This document shows, piece after piece, positions 12,101 through 25,237 of a stretch of DNA of 64,000 bases. This stretch comes from Hirudo medicinalis (lineage: Eukaryota > Annelida > Clitellata > Hirudinida > Hirudinidae): positions 2,961 through 66,960 of the forward strand of contig MPNW01000790.1 in NCBI GenBank assembly GCA_011800805.1. The letters run 5' to 3'. A model generated the notes under the pieces. That model saw only the letters and a program-made list of their open reading frames with translations, was not told where the DNA came from and did no database searches. Made by a program: the position numbers and the translations under genes. Each line of letters opens with the position of its first letter. Position 1 is the first letter of the stretch.

Positions 12101-15100
12101 ATTGAAAAATGGTTAAACTAAAAATATGCCAACTTGGCGTCGTTACAAGTTCACTGCTCTTGCCACGATGAGTTGATGAACTGTGAACTGCAACGAGATG
12201 CTCCAGTCCCCTGGAAAATCAGCACGCATCCGGTCACGTAAACACAGACATCTGACTATTCAAGATCACATGTAAACACAGACACATGTTCAGATCAACT
12301 TTTGTGGCTAAATGATAGAAAATCAGAACATTGAACCAACAACAACAACAAACAACAAGCTACCCTGATCTGTCAAGAATTGGCAGGAAGGACACCATTT
12401 GCTGAATCTGCTCCCCATTTTTCCTCAAGATGGGCACCAGCATGGAGTGGACCTACAAAATTATCGATTCATCAATCAGCATTCATCTCTTGATTGATGC
12501 TTCCATTGAATTTTCATGAATTAAAGAGCCTCGAGCAAAAAATTGCCCGAGGGAAAAAAATGATGCAAATGGAAATTATAAGAACGGTCGAAATTCAAAT
12601 GAAAAATGAGATTTGAATGACAAAATAAACTGTGCTTCTTAAACAAATCAGGGCACAAAAAAAATGTTTATATTCCTTGAGCAGAAAAAAAAAAATTGAG
12701 AGAGTTGGATTAGTTGTCAATCTTGTCCACGCAACGGAGACAAAAACAACATCGAGATGGACAGTTTGTGAACGTAAATAAAAGGACGACAGTAACTGAA
12801 ATTAATTTCACTGAGAAATTGAAAACCGACGTGCATTGAAGGAAACGTGGCTTCAACAAATTTGCATCCATCATTTGTATTTTGTATAGCTTTTGTATTT
12901 TAACCTCGTGTCTGGGTTCTTCGGGGAGGAAGAGATTGAAATGAAAAGGAAATCCATTCAGGCTTGAGAATTATTAAATTTACAAGAAATGATAAGCATC
13001 ATCATCATCATCATCATTTTCATTTGTCAGCAGCACCACCACTACTATCATCCCCATCACCATCATCGTCGACGTCACAGCCATTGCCATCACCATCGTC
13101 ATCATCATCATCATCATCATCATTTCTTAATCATAACCAGAAAAATAAATGCAATGGCACAACATTATTCTCCAATGACAAGTGGCCTCAACTTCATGAG
13201 GTTCATAACAATTGATTATTATTAATTACACCATACTTTCTTTCCTCTGTAATTCTTAAAATTATACTCCTAAGATCATCTCAAGTGGTTAGTTAAGAAA
13301 CACCCCACTTAAAAGTCAAGCCTCACAAAAACAACAACCATAATAACAACAAAAACAACAACCACAACAACAACAACGACAACAAAGATGACTGGAAGTC
13401 ATCCCAAAACCACCAATTTGTTAGAAAATTTCTAGGGAACTTTTGCATTTTGTGTTCGGAAACGAGGATGAAAAACATCCCGAGGATGAAAATTATCGTT
13501 GAAAACCAAACACAATCTCCTGCCTACCTGAGGAGAGTCTAAAAGCCACTTTGAGATTTTGCTGTCGGGCGCCTTCACCAACTTCTCCCAGTACGAGTGG
13601 CCTTCCACGTCCTCTGCCTCGAGGCCATAAAGAAGCTCTGAACTCGAGTTGACGTACTGGAAAAATTATTTTGAAATTTATTCAATTGGAATTCCCTTCC
13701 GAGGTGTTCGTTCGTTAAGAAACATCGCAATAAACATTCATTCGTTCATTTATTTATTTAGCTGGCAGCAAGGAGGCACAAACTTGTACTATCTAAATAA
13801 CAAACAACTACCAAACATGAACAGAGATTATTGTTATTTAATTATTGTTAATATGCAATTATTTTTTGTTTTTTGAAGGAAGGAACTTTTATTCGTCTTA
13901 GAATAACAAACATAAACATAATACATTCGGAGTCGGTCTTAAGGAAGCATGTACTTCTGCTATCAGACTGAACCTGGTAGTGAAATAAGCTTTACAATTA
14001 TTAAATATTTGTTGCTGCTTTTAAAAATTAAGTGCTAAAAAGTTTCAATTAATAAGTGACAATGACAAAGAATTTCAAGAAAAACACAAGAAGAACAGAA
14101 TTTAATGTTCAGGAAATCAATTAATTTCATTGATGTCAGGAGAGAATCAGGTTTGATCTCGTCTCATTGGAACTCATCTGAACTTTGAAAATAAACTTAA
14201 TGATGAATTAATTATAACAATTTTTAAATAATAATTTTTGAGTAATAATTTTTAAATAATAATTATAAAATAATAATTTTTGAATTTAATTCTTAAATCT
14301 TAGAGCAAACTTTAATTAGTTTTAAATAGATAATCCTGAAGCTATGCATGTGCTGGCAAACTGCAATTAATTACAATTAATATTATTATCAAAATTATCA
14401 AAATTATATTTGTAATAATTAAAATTATTATTATTATTATTATTATTGTTATTATTAACATCTTTAAATTGGTTAAGGTGGAATTAGTTTAATACATGCA
14501 GAATTTACTCTCAAGAATGCTGATGTCCTCTCCAGGTATGTTTTGGAACAGTTTGGAATATGAGAATGAGGTCATGCCGAGGTCATAGGAGCATCAAATT
14601 ATTTTGAGCCAAGTTGCTCTTAAAGGTCCTGCTGAGTGAGCTTTAGTGAGATTGGACAAGACTGGAGCAGAACATAACAGGTTTATTTTTTACACCAAAA
14701 ATGTTTTTGTTACCGAACAATAAGCACGCAAAAAAATTGTTACTTTTATTTTCACCTGAGGTTTTCCTAAAAATTATCTTTGGCAAATGATCGACAGGAC
14801 AAAAAGCAGAGATTAGATTCGAAGGCAAAAACTTATAAGGTATCGGTCGAAGCCCTTTAAACGGAAGACTCGCTGGGTTTAACAATCACAACGCAAATAA
14901 ATTGTATTTTGAATTTGTCCAATTATTGCAATGTCCTTGTTGTTGACAAATAATTGCAATGCTTTTATTGCTGAGGACATCGAGCGGGTCGTTCGATCTT
15001 TGAATATTCGACACTTCTCGCGATAGCATCGAGCCGTGCCATTTTGTGTTCGTTTTGAACAAAGCCATGAATTATGGTTAATTACAAAATTGTTCGACTA

Positions 15101-18100
15101 AAGCCTGCAGTGATTGTTGTATTAATTGTCGTGGTAATGTTCGCATTTAATGCGGCTGTCGATTATTTCTTGTAATCGACTCGTTGAAAAACAGTTGTTG
15201 CGAACGATCAAAAACAAAGTGACCCATTTTATTGGATCAACAGGATCTGGATCTATTGGATCCGACTCCATGCATGCGGTGCCATATGAATGTAAATTTA
15301 CTTTTACATCTACATTTACACAACGACATCAACAAACTCAAAAAAAAAGCAGAATAAAAAAAAATAGAATCACCTGGATTTTGTAGTTGGGGTCCATGAT
15401 TTCCACGGCATCAGAGACGTTGTCGATGATCTCGAGGAACATGCGGCACTTGTTCTCGAAGGACAAGGAGTGGACGTGACTGTGGTGGAGGGTCTGAAGT
15501 TCACTGAGGCAAACCACAGGGTTTGTGTTCTCGAGGAATTGCTGACAACAGGTCGGAGGAAGAAGAGGTGTCATTAATAATTAATATTATCGCATCAATG
15601 TTAATTATTGGTATAATTATTACTATTATTATTATTATTATTATTAATATGTTTATTTATTGATTTAAATTGAATTCATATTCGTCATTGTTATTAGTTG
15701 ACAATTATGGTAAAAAATAACCAGAAATTAAATGATTGAGATAATCAGCTAATATTATTACCAAAAACAATATTATTATTTTTGTTATTAGTGAGATAAT
15801 AGTTTGTGTTTAATAGACAATATTTAAAATAACATTTCTGAATAAATTGCTTAATTAAACAAAACAAAACAAAACAACATCAACACTCAATTACATAGAG
15901 AGGTGTTGAAGCTAATCACACCACTTCTCCACTTCATGATCTCACAACAACAAACATCTGCTGTGTTTAAATTAACAACAAATATGCTCAAAACAGAGAA
16001 AATTGTGAAATAAAAATCAGTACAAACAATTGTCTGAGAGTTCTCTCGATTAGGAACGTCATGTTGGAAATATCCTTGTTAGTGAGAATGAATAACGAAT
16101 CCAAAAAAAAAAGAAGAATAATGAAAATAGTTACAACAACAACAAATAATCGTAAACGAACAATTGTAACGTTGTTACTAAAACGTAAATAACAATACAA
16201 ACAATGCAAATGACGAAGACGACAAAGCCGAAAACATCGACAACGGTTTCGCTCGAAAAATAAAGGATTTCTCGACAGAGCCAGTAAAGAGTGGTTCTCA
16301 CCCTGTCGAAACCTGCCTCGATCAGTTGCATCATCTTCTCTGAGTCCGAGTCTGTTAATCTTTAAAAGCATCGACTTTAACTCGACTTAAATAATAAATA
16401 AACCATCACGAAACAAAATGGATGACCGTCATGATTTCAAACGACACAATTTATTTATAACCACTTAATTAATTTGTATCACAAACATTTGCCTCAGTGG
16501 TAACCGTGCGATAACGAGTGCAAAAGTTAGCTCAGAGGGGTGCCTCCTAGCGACGGTGCCAGGTTCACAACCCCATTTCAACCCCCACGAAGCATCCAAG
16601 GGAGGCAGCGTCATATAAATGGTCTAGGAGCCCCAATGCTTGAGCTTGTGGTTCTTTATAAATATACATATTTTATTACTATTATTAATGCATGGTTATT
16701 ACTGTTGATTAGTGACTATCTTACAGTTGGCAATTGAGTTGATAACTGGTAATTAAGTGTGAGAGTAACAACCCTAACTGATCATCTAACAATGGCTGTT
16801 TGATCTTAAGTGATAAAGGCTGTTCAAAAAAGACAAGTAAGAGATCCATGGCCAAAAAAGAAAACAAACATTGGTTTTGAGCATTAAAGCTACTTCTGAC
16901 CAGCATCATTGACTGAATTCTCAAAAATAACAATAGGTCTTGTAATTACAATTATTGTACAATGTTATTGTAAAACTTATGACAGAGGTTGCATTTCTGA
17001 GACAGAGACAGAGGTCGTAATGTGTCGTGTTCAAAACCAAGCTTGCACTGCCATGAACGAATGCCTTTGCAAAGAAGCACCTTATAAATGGTTAGACTTG
17101 TTGTTGAGGATCAATGAAAGCTAAACTTGAATATAAAATATATTGAATATGTATATAGCATATTTAATATATATATATATATATATATATATGTATAAAT
17201 ATGTTTAAATAATATTAATATTGCCAACAGCAACTGAAGCATCTCGTACGAACATTTGTGACCTGACTGCTACGAGGACCGACTGCCGGCCGTTTTCAAG
17301 AGATCTTATTAATCTGAAAAAAATCATTTGGAATGTCACGTCGCTCCTTTGGAAAACGATTAATCCGACATTCATGGAATAAAAAAAAATGATGAGATTT
17401 TCGATACAAAAAATGCAGACGATTTAATTTGGCACGTGAAATCGTAGCTCGGTCAGAAATTGGCATCACTTTAAAATCCTCAACGAATGCTGAGTTGGTA
17501 AATTAATTTTGTCCACAAATGTGTCAACATCACACTTGTCGAGGAGAAGTTCCAACCGTCAATTGCCCTTTCCACTATCAACATCATCATCACAATCGTC
17601 ACAGTTACACCGATCACCAAATCATCGCCGTCATTGCAATTACGGTCGTCGCCGTCGTCGTCATCGAATGAAACCAACTTGGAGCATTCTTCTGGACATA
17701 TGCCGCATCCGGGTCTACTATCGACGACGACGACATCGGGAGAGGCTCTCCTGTACGACTCGTCCAAGTCGCGGACGTTGCAGACGACGCAACACGAATA
17801 CTTCAGCTTTTCGGCGGCTCGACTGAATGCCAGGCATTGCGAGTTGTTTCTCTTGAAGACAAGAAGTACCTGCATTTCGAAGAAACCAAGTTGAACGAGG
17901 ACCGAGAAGTGAGTTATTCAAGAAAGGAAAGTTATTTTCCACAAAAAACAATTTATATTTTATTTGTGTCAGAAATCAATTAATTGCATAGTAATTTACT
18001 TGTGTAAAACATGAGTGATTCGTAAGATCAGAAAAACATTACTTGAAATTTCGAAATTTGCAACAGTTATGGCTGGCAATTTATAGTTTTGATTTGAGTG

Positions 18101-19756
18101 AAATCAAGAAATGAGTAGGTCATAAGAAAAGTACTAATTAATAATTGGCCAAAATATTATGTCAAAAAATGGAAGTTGGCACACTCCTCAAATGAAAAAA
18201 CTTTATAATATGTAGGATGAATTATTTGGAAAGATGAGACATGAATTCTGGAAATATTAAGTTGATGAGTTAATTTGAAATTGAGAATTATTGGTTTGTA
18301 CAGTAACGATAATAACAGAAATGTTCACGTGAATATTTGCTGGCAAATTGCAATATTTGCAAATGCAAACCACACTTCTTTTAATATTTCTCATAAAGCC
18401 AACATAAAATTTTCAATCACTAAAACAATGACAGGTTTACTTTGTTTTTATTTTATAAGTAAACAGAAAAATCAATTCTCACTAACTGAAATATGTGACT
18501 TTTTTCGTGTTAGAGATTCCAAAGGAAGCTTCTGCGGATGAACCTAAATGGAGATAAAGGAGAGAATTCACATCCAACGAAACATTCAGACATCCTCGTG
18601 TCATATCATCAAAGCAGAAGCTTACAATTATGAAAGGCGGAAACATATCCTCTTTTCCTCGCCTCGAATATTTACCAAGATTAATAGCGTTTACTCAGAA
18701 TTAGAAAAAAAAAACAATTTCAAGGCACCAACGAAAACATGTTAAATGTGGCGGCGTGATCGCAATCAAACATTTCGGGCAAACTTGAATATCAAAAATG
18801 CTCGATCGATGTCAGGAACAGCACTCTCTACGGCGCACATAAAACATTTACTATTAAAGGCTTCAATTACTTACTCACCATGTACGAGCAAGAATTTAAA
18901 TTCATTTTATTCCAAGTGAAAATGAGACTTTAGTTTTGCATCCGAATTTCGCTTTTTGAAACTTAATTATTTTTGCAAAACTTCTATCAGTAAGTAAGCT
19001 CCTCATGTCATCAGCTCGCACGAATTCACTATTGCTACTACATCCAGTAACGTGAACTTTCACATCGAAATTCCCAATTCTTCCATTGTGAAATTCAATT
19101 CAACACGCTCTCAAGAGAGCCAGTAGTAACCCGAAACATCGAATATGCTCATGTCGAGCATGTTAACTGGCTTTTTATTCGACCCATGTTAAATGCGACA
19201 CCATAAAGCCACTGACCCGAATTCGATAATATTGCTCGTCACCAGGCAGCTATTTGGTTCCTCAATTAGAAACCTGCTACACTGAGCCTGAAATCAACCC
19301 GTTTGTAAAATAACAGGGACCAGTGGGTCTGCCTGCGAAATGACATGCAAAGTGCTTGTATGTTAATGAAATTCGCTGATTTTCAACGCAACCGACCGCT
19401 CTTTAATTAAACTGTTTTACATTTCGAACAACTTTATACCTGTTTTCAGTGCCTGATACGCTATCAATTGGCTGTAAATTTGTAAATTACAATGGCGAGA
19501 GAGTGCTACTTTCATTGTAATCAGGCTTCAAAGAATGAATTTAATTTGCCTCAACGTCGATCGTTACTAATTGCACGTTTTCTTAGAATTTACTCAGAAC
19601 AAAGATACAAACTTTCGTCTGGTGGGCGTCTTGAAGTTTGACAGTTTTCCTAGATTTCTCTGACTTACCAACCGTGGCACTATTAGCATCAACATTTATT
19701 TCGATGTGGCTTCCTTTTTTGATGTTCTGCAAAAAATTGCTGGGACCGCATCCCAT
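2890..19756 (-). CDS. PDE8: cAMP-specific 3',5'-cyclic nucleotide phosphodiesterase, PDE8 family (multi-exon)
   Basis: High-affinity cAMP hydrolase. Coding exons (start-end, minus): 19756-19669, 17869-17679, 17313-about 17240, 16351-16302, 15541-15374, 13656-13528, 12452-12364, 12210-12155, 11476-11397, 10342-10175, 9859-9830, 9548-9491, 8919-8802, 6588-6390, 5905-5775, 5250-5164, 4976-4841, 3993-3847, 3583-3454, 2981-2890 (stop TGA 2892-2890). From 16351 to the stop all junction phases agree. Domains: MGCGPS start (N-myristoylation and palmitoylation type, as in vertebrate PDE8), receiver-like domain ([19 protein letters not shown]), PAS domain ([28 protein letters not shown]), conserved linker [13 protein letters not shown], then a catalytic domain with [28 protein letters not shown] and LPVVMPVFD. 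The substrate-selecting glutamine is in KSQTSF. The ARKES site before SMTIEAP recalls the PKA site of vertebrate PDE8. Unresolved: the 19669-17869 and 17313-16351 joins do not match in phase, so one or two small exons or alternative splice sites are missing. Introns carry long ATG/ATC repeats. Confidence 0.95.
6607..6645 (+). repeat. AAT microsatellite in a PDE8 intron
   Basis: About twelve AAT units, directly upstream (minus sense) of the PDE8 exon starting at 6588. Confidence 0.85.
7581..7646 (+). repeat. CTC/ATC compound microsatellite
   Basis: A run of CTC units passes into about fifteen ATC units, inside a PDE8 intron. The low-complexity ORF over it is an artefact. Confidence 0.85.
8264..8385 (+). 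repeat. Degenerate ACTAAT-type tandem repeat
   Basis: Repeated variants of ACTAATAACTA over about 120 bp in a PDE8 intron. The unit length varies between 8 and 15 bp. Confidence 0.65.
8948..9196 (+). repeat. Two ATG microsatellite blocks around a single-n join
   Basis: Blocks at about 8948-9065 and 9112-9196 are separated by a single n at 9076 and about 35 bp of unique sequence. Both blocks end in GATGACAATG. This suggests that contig ends with the same repeat were joined without collapsing the overlap. The stretch lies within a PDE8 intron. Confidence 0.8.
9424..9472 (+). repeat. CAA microsatellite
   Basis: Near-perfect CAA units, about 20 bp downstream (minus sense) of the PDE8 exon ending at 9491. 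Confidence 0.8.
9830..9859 (-). CDS. PDE8: 30-nt in-frame microexon of PDE8
   Basis: The acceptor is TCTTTTCAG and the next intron starts GTTATT. The exon is exactly ten codons ([10 protein letters not shown]), phase 0 on both sides, between LVGGLMT (exon ending 10175) and VSLGKRPS (exon starting 9548). Spliced together it makes NNRRVSLGK, in the place of RRLSGNEY in vertebrate PDE8. Skipping would keep the frame but remove both arginines of the RRVS site. Confidence 0.75.
10353..10405 (+). repeat. GTGA tetranucleotide microsatellite
   Basis: About twelve GTGA units just upstream (minus sense) of the acceptor of the PDE8 exon that starts at 10342. Repeat length here could affect the polypyrimidine tract context. 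Confidence 0.85.
10862..11135 (+). repeat. Extreme AT-only low-complexity tract
   Basis: About 270 bp of TAATA/TATTA permutations with very little G or C, inside a PDE8 intron. Many parts are self-complementary. Confidence 0.75.
12988..13125 (+). repeat. Imperfect ATC-rich repeat
   Basis: CAT/ATC units with CCA and CGT variants inside a PDE8 intron. Confidence 0.75.
16489..16640 (+). repeat. SINE-like element in a PDE8 intron
   Basis: GC-richer island in AT-rich intron, with CTCAGTGGTAACCGTG near the start, CACAACCCC, then CCAAGGGAGGCAGCG and ATATAAATGG. The end resembles the copies at 32375 and 53878, so a shared family is likely. Boundaries are uncertain. Confidence 0.4.
17160..17195 (+). 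repeat. AT dinucleotide microsatellite
   Basis: Uninterrupted TA run of about 26 bp plus degenerate flanks, within a PDE8 intron. Confidence 0.8.
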
Positions 19757-20445
19757 ACTCGAACTTTCATTTATGAGTTCCTGTAAAAATAATAGAATTT
19801 TTTAGTTTTTTTTTTAATCAATTCAACTACACAAATTCATTCACATCAAGTCCAGATATTTTGATTTATGAACAAGCAGCATAATCGGAATTTGAATTTT
19901 TATGATAAATCTTTTTTATGTAATAAACAGTTCATCTGATAGATTGGTAGTCATCCAAACGCGTTTCTAACATAATATTTAAATCATGCAACTGAGTTGT
20001 GTGCTTCGTATTACATAGTGAAGGCTGACAGTGAAATAAACCTATTTTTGTAAACACAGAATGCAGATGACCGAGAGCTGCGGCTGTGTTCCCCGTTTTG
20101 TTGACAAAAAAAAAACATGTCTTAAAATTCGTGTTTGCCAAAACAGCCACAAAGAGGTGGCAAAAGTAGACTAATTGGAACTACCGGCTAAACTGCTCGC
20201 ACATTGGCACATGTTGGACCAAAGTATACTTTCTAGGCCAACGCTGATGAAATTTCATTAGGAAATTTTAACGGCAATTAATTATCCGAATCCTATTCTG
20301 CCCTTATACTCAGATTTCTAAATCCGTTAAGAGCAAATTAAAAAGGCGATTTTCGATTGTTCTTGAATCCAAACAAGGAGTAAAGACTCAAAACAGCCAA
20401 CAGTCAACCTCCAATCTGACAGGTTTTTCTAAAATGTTAGCTTAC

Positions 20446-20466
20446 CTCTAATCCCAATTCTCCCAT
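20446..20466 (-). CDS. PDE8: Possible alternative first coding exon of PDE8
   Basis: ATG at 20466-20464 opens MGELGLE and is followed by a good donor (GAG then GTAAGC). The next exon (acceptor TTTTTACAG, exon from 19780) is open in the same frame for eight codons before the MGC start. Reading through would place MGELGLE and ELINESSS ahead of MGCGPS and bury the lipid-modification signal. It may equally be an untranslated exon or chance. Confidence 0.35.
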
Positions 20467-22680
20467 CACTACCTGGAAGGTTAGAAAGCCAACCAGCGAC
20501 TTATATGTGCACCTCACTCAACCGAATCAAATCAATGACATGGAGTTGTCGACTGATGACGTCAAGGATCCTGCATAACTCGAACTTCTCCAGTTCTTGA
20601 CGTCACTGGCCGTGTGGAATTCATTCCATGTTATTCATGCATGGAAATGAGTTTAACATAAAATATGCACTGAACTGTGATTGGACTAATTTTAACTCTC
20701 CCGTATCCCGTGAGAGTTGTAGGCAGCGCTGGATTTACCCAGGAGGAGGCTCCGGTGCAGTGTGGTGGTGGAGGGAGTGGAGGCCCCCACAAGCCTCTGC
20801 GTCAGTCCTGTTGGCCCCTTCGTTGAGTTTCGGTAAAACATACAGAGGCAACCTTGTATTGTATCATCGTAGTGTATCTTTTCATTGCATTCAAATATTT
20901 GAATCACCTTATTGCATTTTAGTATATACCGGCATTAGAATTTCAGAGCGTAGTATATCATATAGCATTATAACAATGCGTTCTACATCATCATTGCGAT
21001 TCTTTTTAATTCTAGTTCTTATTAAATTCTAGTTCTGCATAAAAGTGGTTAGAAGCAGACGTCTCAATATTCATTATTTCTCGATCAACTCAGAACCGCT
21101 CTGAGGTGAAATGAACCTCAATTCAATGGTCATCTATTCATTCAATTCACGAGCTTTGAATGCCTCAAGATATTATGTCAGGAACAAACTGTTTAATAGC
21201 GGTTTTGAATTCAACGTTTTGAAAATCTGAAAATCTTTTCTGTCACTCGGAAGCTGAGGCTGGTCAAAATACGTTTTGATTGAAGGAGAGAAAGCATCTT
21301 AGGAGAGAAAAATAACTTTGATCAAAAACTTGGGAATAAAATTCGTCCGAGACATTCAAGATGACTTCAAATCGGATGTTTTCAATGAGGATCCTCCAAC
21401 TCAATCGGTGACAAAAAGTTGCTCATGAATCATACTTGGCGACCTTTCAACTCTCAAACGTGTGGCACAATATTTATTAATACTTACTCAATCATTAATA
21501 TAGTTTAGCATTAATATTTGTATGTAATGGTAAGATTACGTGATAGCTTGTGGTTGATGCTTTTAGACTTTAATAAATCCGTTGGAGATGTTTGAGGTGA
21601 ACAGCAAGTAATTTTAAATGAAGTGTAGAGTGTGAATCGACGAATATTTAGTAAAATTATCGCTTGAATATCTATTCTAAATGGATTTTTATAATCCAGG
21701 TAAATGAAACCCTAACGTTGATTTACAGGTCAATGAGACAGCATTTCACAATGGAATTGGAGGCAGTTTTAACTGGGACTGTAAAATGATGTTTGACTTG
21801 ATGGGTGGAAGAGAAGCAATCACTGCTTCAGAAATTCCTCTCCAGTTCTAAAATTAGAAACAAAACTGGGGAGGAATATTTTAGAAACCGTTTCACTGGA
21901 ATTCATCGGAAAAGAGGACACATTCCTTAAAAAGTTTTTTTTGTCACTCATTTGAATAACAATCTTGCTACTTTGTCATTCAAATACTTAAATAGTTGAA
22001 CAAGTATTATTACGAATAGTATTAATTGATAGTCAGAATTATTAAAATGGTGATATTTAGCGTTAAATCAAGTAACATTTTTATTATTTCTAAAGTCTGA
22101 ACCAATATGAGATGGTTTGATCCAAAATCACTTCGAAGAAACTCTAACATCAACTCAATAAAGTCTTTCTTCTCGTACATTTTCCCATTCGTACACACTC
22201 CCCTCAAAACAACACATCCACAATCCACGATCGCCCTTGAAAACGTTGCTCCAGAAAATGTTTACTTTCTTATTCCACTTCGTTAATCGTAAGTATTTCG
22301 TGCAAAGGAAGATGTTTTTGAATCACCTCTGGATGATATTTATATTCATAATAACCATTAGCAATTAAAATCAAATGGATTACTAATAAATTTAATAACG
22401 ATAATAATAATAACAATATTAAAGTCGAATATCTTAATTATTATTGATGTTATTTTTGTTATGCATCGATTAAGACCAGGCTGCTGCCAAAACGAACCGC
22501 ATTCATCTTTAAGTCCAGGCTCACTTGTCAGTTCAAGCGCTAAGTCATTCCAAACCATCTCGTGTCTTTCGTTTAATCTGCCAAGTCTTCCCATGGTGGA
22601 AGATGCTATAATAATAATAATAATAATAATAATAGTTAATTTATAATGCGCCATTTGCATAGCGTCAGAGGCGCCTATAC
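20467..22680. other. Intergenic, nothing recognised
   Basis: There are short ORFs only. A G-rich block at about 20720-20800 encodes no recognisable protein. No RNA gene was seen. Confidence 0.5.
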
Positions 22681-22699
22681 TTGAATCCCAACATGGAAA

Positions 22700-23180
22700 A
22701 GAAGGCGATGAAGAGGATGATGGATGATGTTGGTGATGGTGATGATGGTGATGATGTTGGTGATGATGGTGATGATGACGACATTTGCTGGTCTTTGGTT
22801 TCCATTTCGATTCCAGCAGCAGTTTTTAATCATCTGAATCTTGGAAAGGATAATTCATTTTTCCAGGTATTCAAGTGAATGTGCTTCCACTGAAGTCTCA
22901 TTATTTATTTAAAACTCTCAGGAGCCAACTCACAAACTCGAGTTAACATTGGCATAAAAATATTGGAATGGAAGTAATTTACTAGTGGAACATAATGATT
23001 TAATAACCAATTAAACTGGTATGATAACAGATAATGATGGCGGTGGTGATGATGATGATGGTGATGGTGATGATGATGATGGTGGTGGTGATGATGATGA
23101 TGATGACGACGACGACGACGACGATGATGATGATGACGACGACGACGACGACGACGATGACGACGATGTCGATGTCGATA
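22700..23180 (+). repeat. GAT/GGT/GAC microsatellite blocks
   Basis: Two blocks (about 22708-22780 and 23035-23175). In the second, GAT, GGT and GAC units alternate in runs. The long Asp, His and Met ORFs over them are translation artefacts. Confidence 0.8.
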
Positions 23181-23763
23181 ATGATGACTACGCATGTACG
23201 CGTTGATCGCAAAAATGAATTTATTTCCGAGCTTATGGCTTTCGTATTAGTTTTAATTTCAGTTATTTTTACTCATTTAATCTAATTAATTTAATTAACA
23301 TCCATTAACATTTTAGAAGTCATTGCCATGGCGGCCATTTCTCTTTGAGAAATATTGTTTTCTTAAGGCAATTTTAAAAACTACCTGAAGTCTTGGGGAA
23401 TCATCCAAAATGACAATAACTTCTGAAATCGGGCTTGTAACAAATAATCTAAAGAGACCCAGAGAAATCCAACATCGAGGACCAGTTGCCCTGTCGATCT
23501 CATCAACCCGATTGCGAATGGTCGGACAGTTCTAATGCTATCGTTCGTTGCCGTGACATTCTTCTTCTAACTCACCATCATCGCTGTTTTCGTTCAAAAT
23601 ACCAATTACTTCTTTCACGTTACATTGCTTCCTCGACGCCATTTTGGGAAGAACCTATCCTCGTAAATAAAGGATTTTAATTAGTCTTTTCATTGATAAA
23701 TACTTGAAAAATGGTTCCATCTGATGAAGGAATGATGACTGAATTGATATTGTCAATATGTTC

Positions 23764-24079
23764 AGTTAACTCGGACAGCCGGTGCATGGGCAGCAATGTC
23801 GAGTGACGAGTTAACTCGGGTCAACCGCTAAAAGGGTTAATCGCTTTGCGAAAATATTCTAATCATCGATCTGTTGACAAATATTTACTTCACTTTTAAA
23901 CTAATTTAAACTAAATTTCAATCAGAATTTTATGAATTTAAAAAAATTTTATGGGCAATACCAGGGTTCAATCAAAACGGAGAAAACCATAAAGTAGAAG
24001 AAACAAACCATCAAAAATAAAGACGAATATTCCTCAAACAGCTCCACCAGGTCCAACGAACAAAGTGAGTTAACTCAGG
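23764..24079 (+). repeat. Dispersed AGTTAACTC repeats
   Basis: AGTTAACTCGG occurs at 23764 and 23809 (45 bp apart), and GAGTTAACTCAGG near 24067. The first two flank GCCGGTGCATGGGCAG and lie close to GGGTCAACCGC. This looks like part of an unclassified repeat. Confidence 0.4.
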
Positions 24080-24351
24080 TTTGGAGTTAGCAGGGTTTTC
24101 CTTTTTTAAGAATGTTGATTCTTTGGAAAACAACGCTTAAGGTTTCGGTTGTTGATAAACAAAAGGATTTGGTCGACTTGTTTTTTATGTGATGAATATG
24201 CATTCCTGCACTTAAGTTAAACGTAAGCGAAATATAACTTACGAAACAACAACAACAACAATTACTGAACATCGATCGCTTCCTCTGAATATCCCGTGAT
24301 ATGTTTGTTCAGGGGCAGATATCTGAAACTCTTGGGGGCGAAAACTGAAAC

Positions 24352-24504
24352 CAGTGGCGGATTTCAGAGCAACTAAAATTTTCGTCCAAAGTCGTAAATT
24401 ATTGACATAACAAAAAAAATCAATTAAAATAAATTTTGTTCATTTTTTAGAAATCACGGGCCCTCCCCGACACCCCCCTAAATCCGCCACAAGACCTGCC
24501 ACTG
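24352..24504. mobile_element. MITE-like element with terminal inverted repeats
   Basis: GTGGCGGATTT at 24354-24364 is matched by its exact reverse complement AAATCCGCCAC at 24480-24490. A wider CAGTGG...CCACTG pairing extends to 24504. The inside is 115 bp, AT-rich and non-coding, with CCCCCC next to the right repeat. No target duplication was confirmed. Confidence 0.5.
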
Positions 24505-24832
24505 TTTTTGTTGACATTCTTTAATGGAATTGTACCGATTGTTCGTTGCTTCTTAAAAATAAATGATCCCATTTTTTTGTGTGCCTTATCAGCTCATGAT
24601 CGATATGTCAACGTAGGCATAGAGATTTTTAACCTTCCCTCTTTCCTGTTAAACTCAAGAGAGAACAACAAAAACAAAAACAATAACAATAATAATATTT
24701 AACAATAATAATATTTAACAATAATATTTAATAATAATAAATGGCAGCCCAATAACATCAGATCCTTTGTTAGCTGATTAGAGTTCTAGATGTGTGAATT
24801 AATAGCTTGACATGTATGTGATAATTGCATTG

Positions 24833-25114
<282 letters not shown>

Positions 25115-25237
25115 ATGATTCCTATCGATATCATGTCTTGCATCATGAATGAAAGTCGTTATTTCATATCTATATTAGCAACCAGAACGTATTAAAATCA
25201 TCTCTGATTCCTTCGTTTAAGCAACAGAACATGATCA

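Noticed and set aside
16289..16351. Direct splice of PDE8 exon 17313 to exon 16351
   Set aside because: Homology places them next to each other, but no donor in the first gives the phase the second needs, so I left the junction unresolved.
16909..17124. 71-codon Cys-containing ORF with a hydrophobic start, like a small secreted peptide
   Set aside because: It starts at TTG with no usable ATG, lies in a PDE8 intron and resembles no known family.
20628..21032. 134-codon plus-strand ORF with a G-rich part
   Set aside because: No family resemblance and no splice context; probably repeat-derived or chance.
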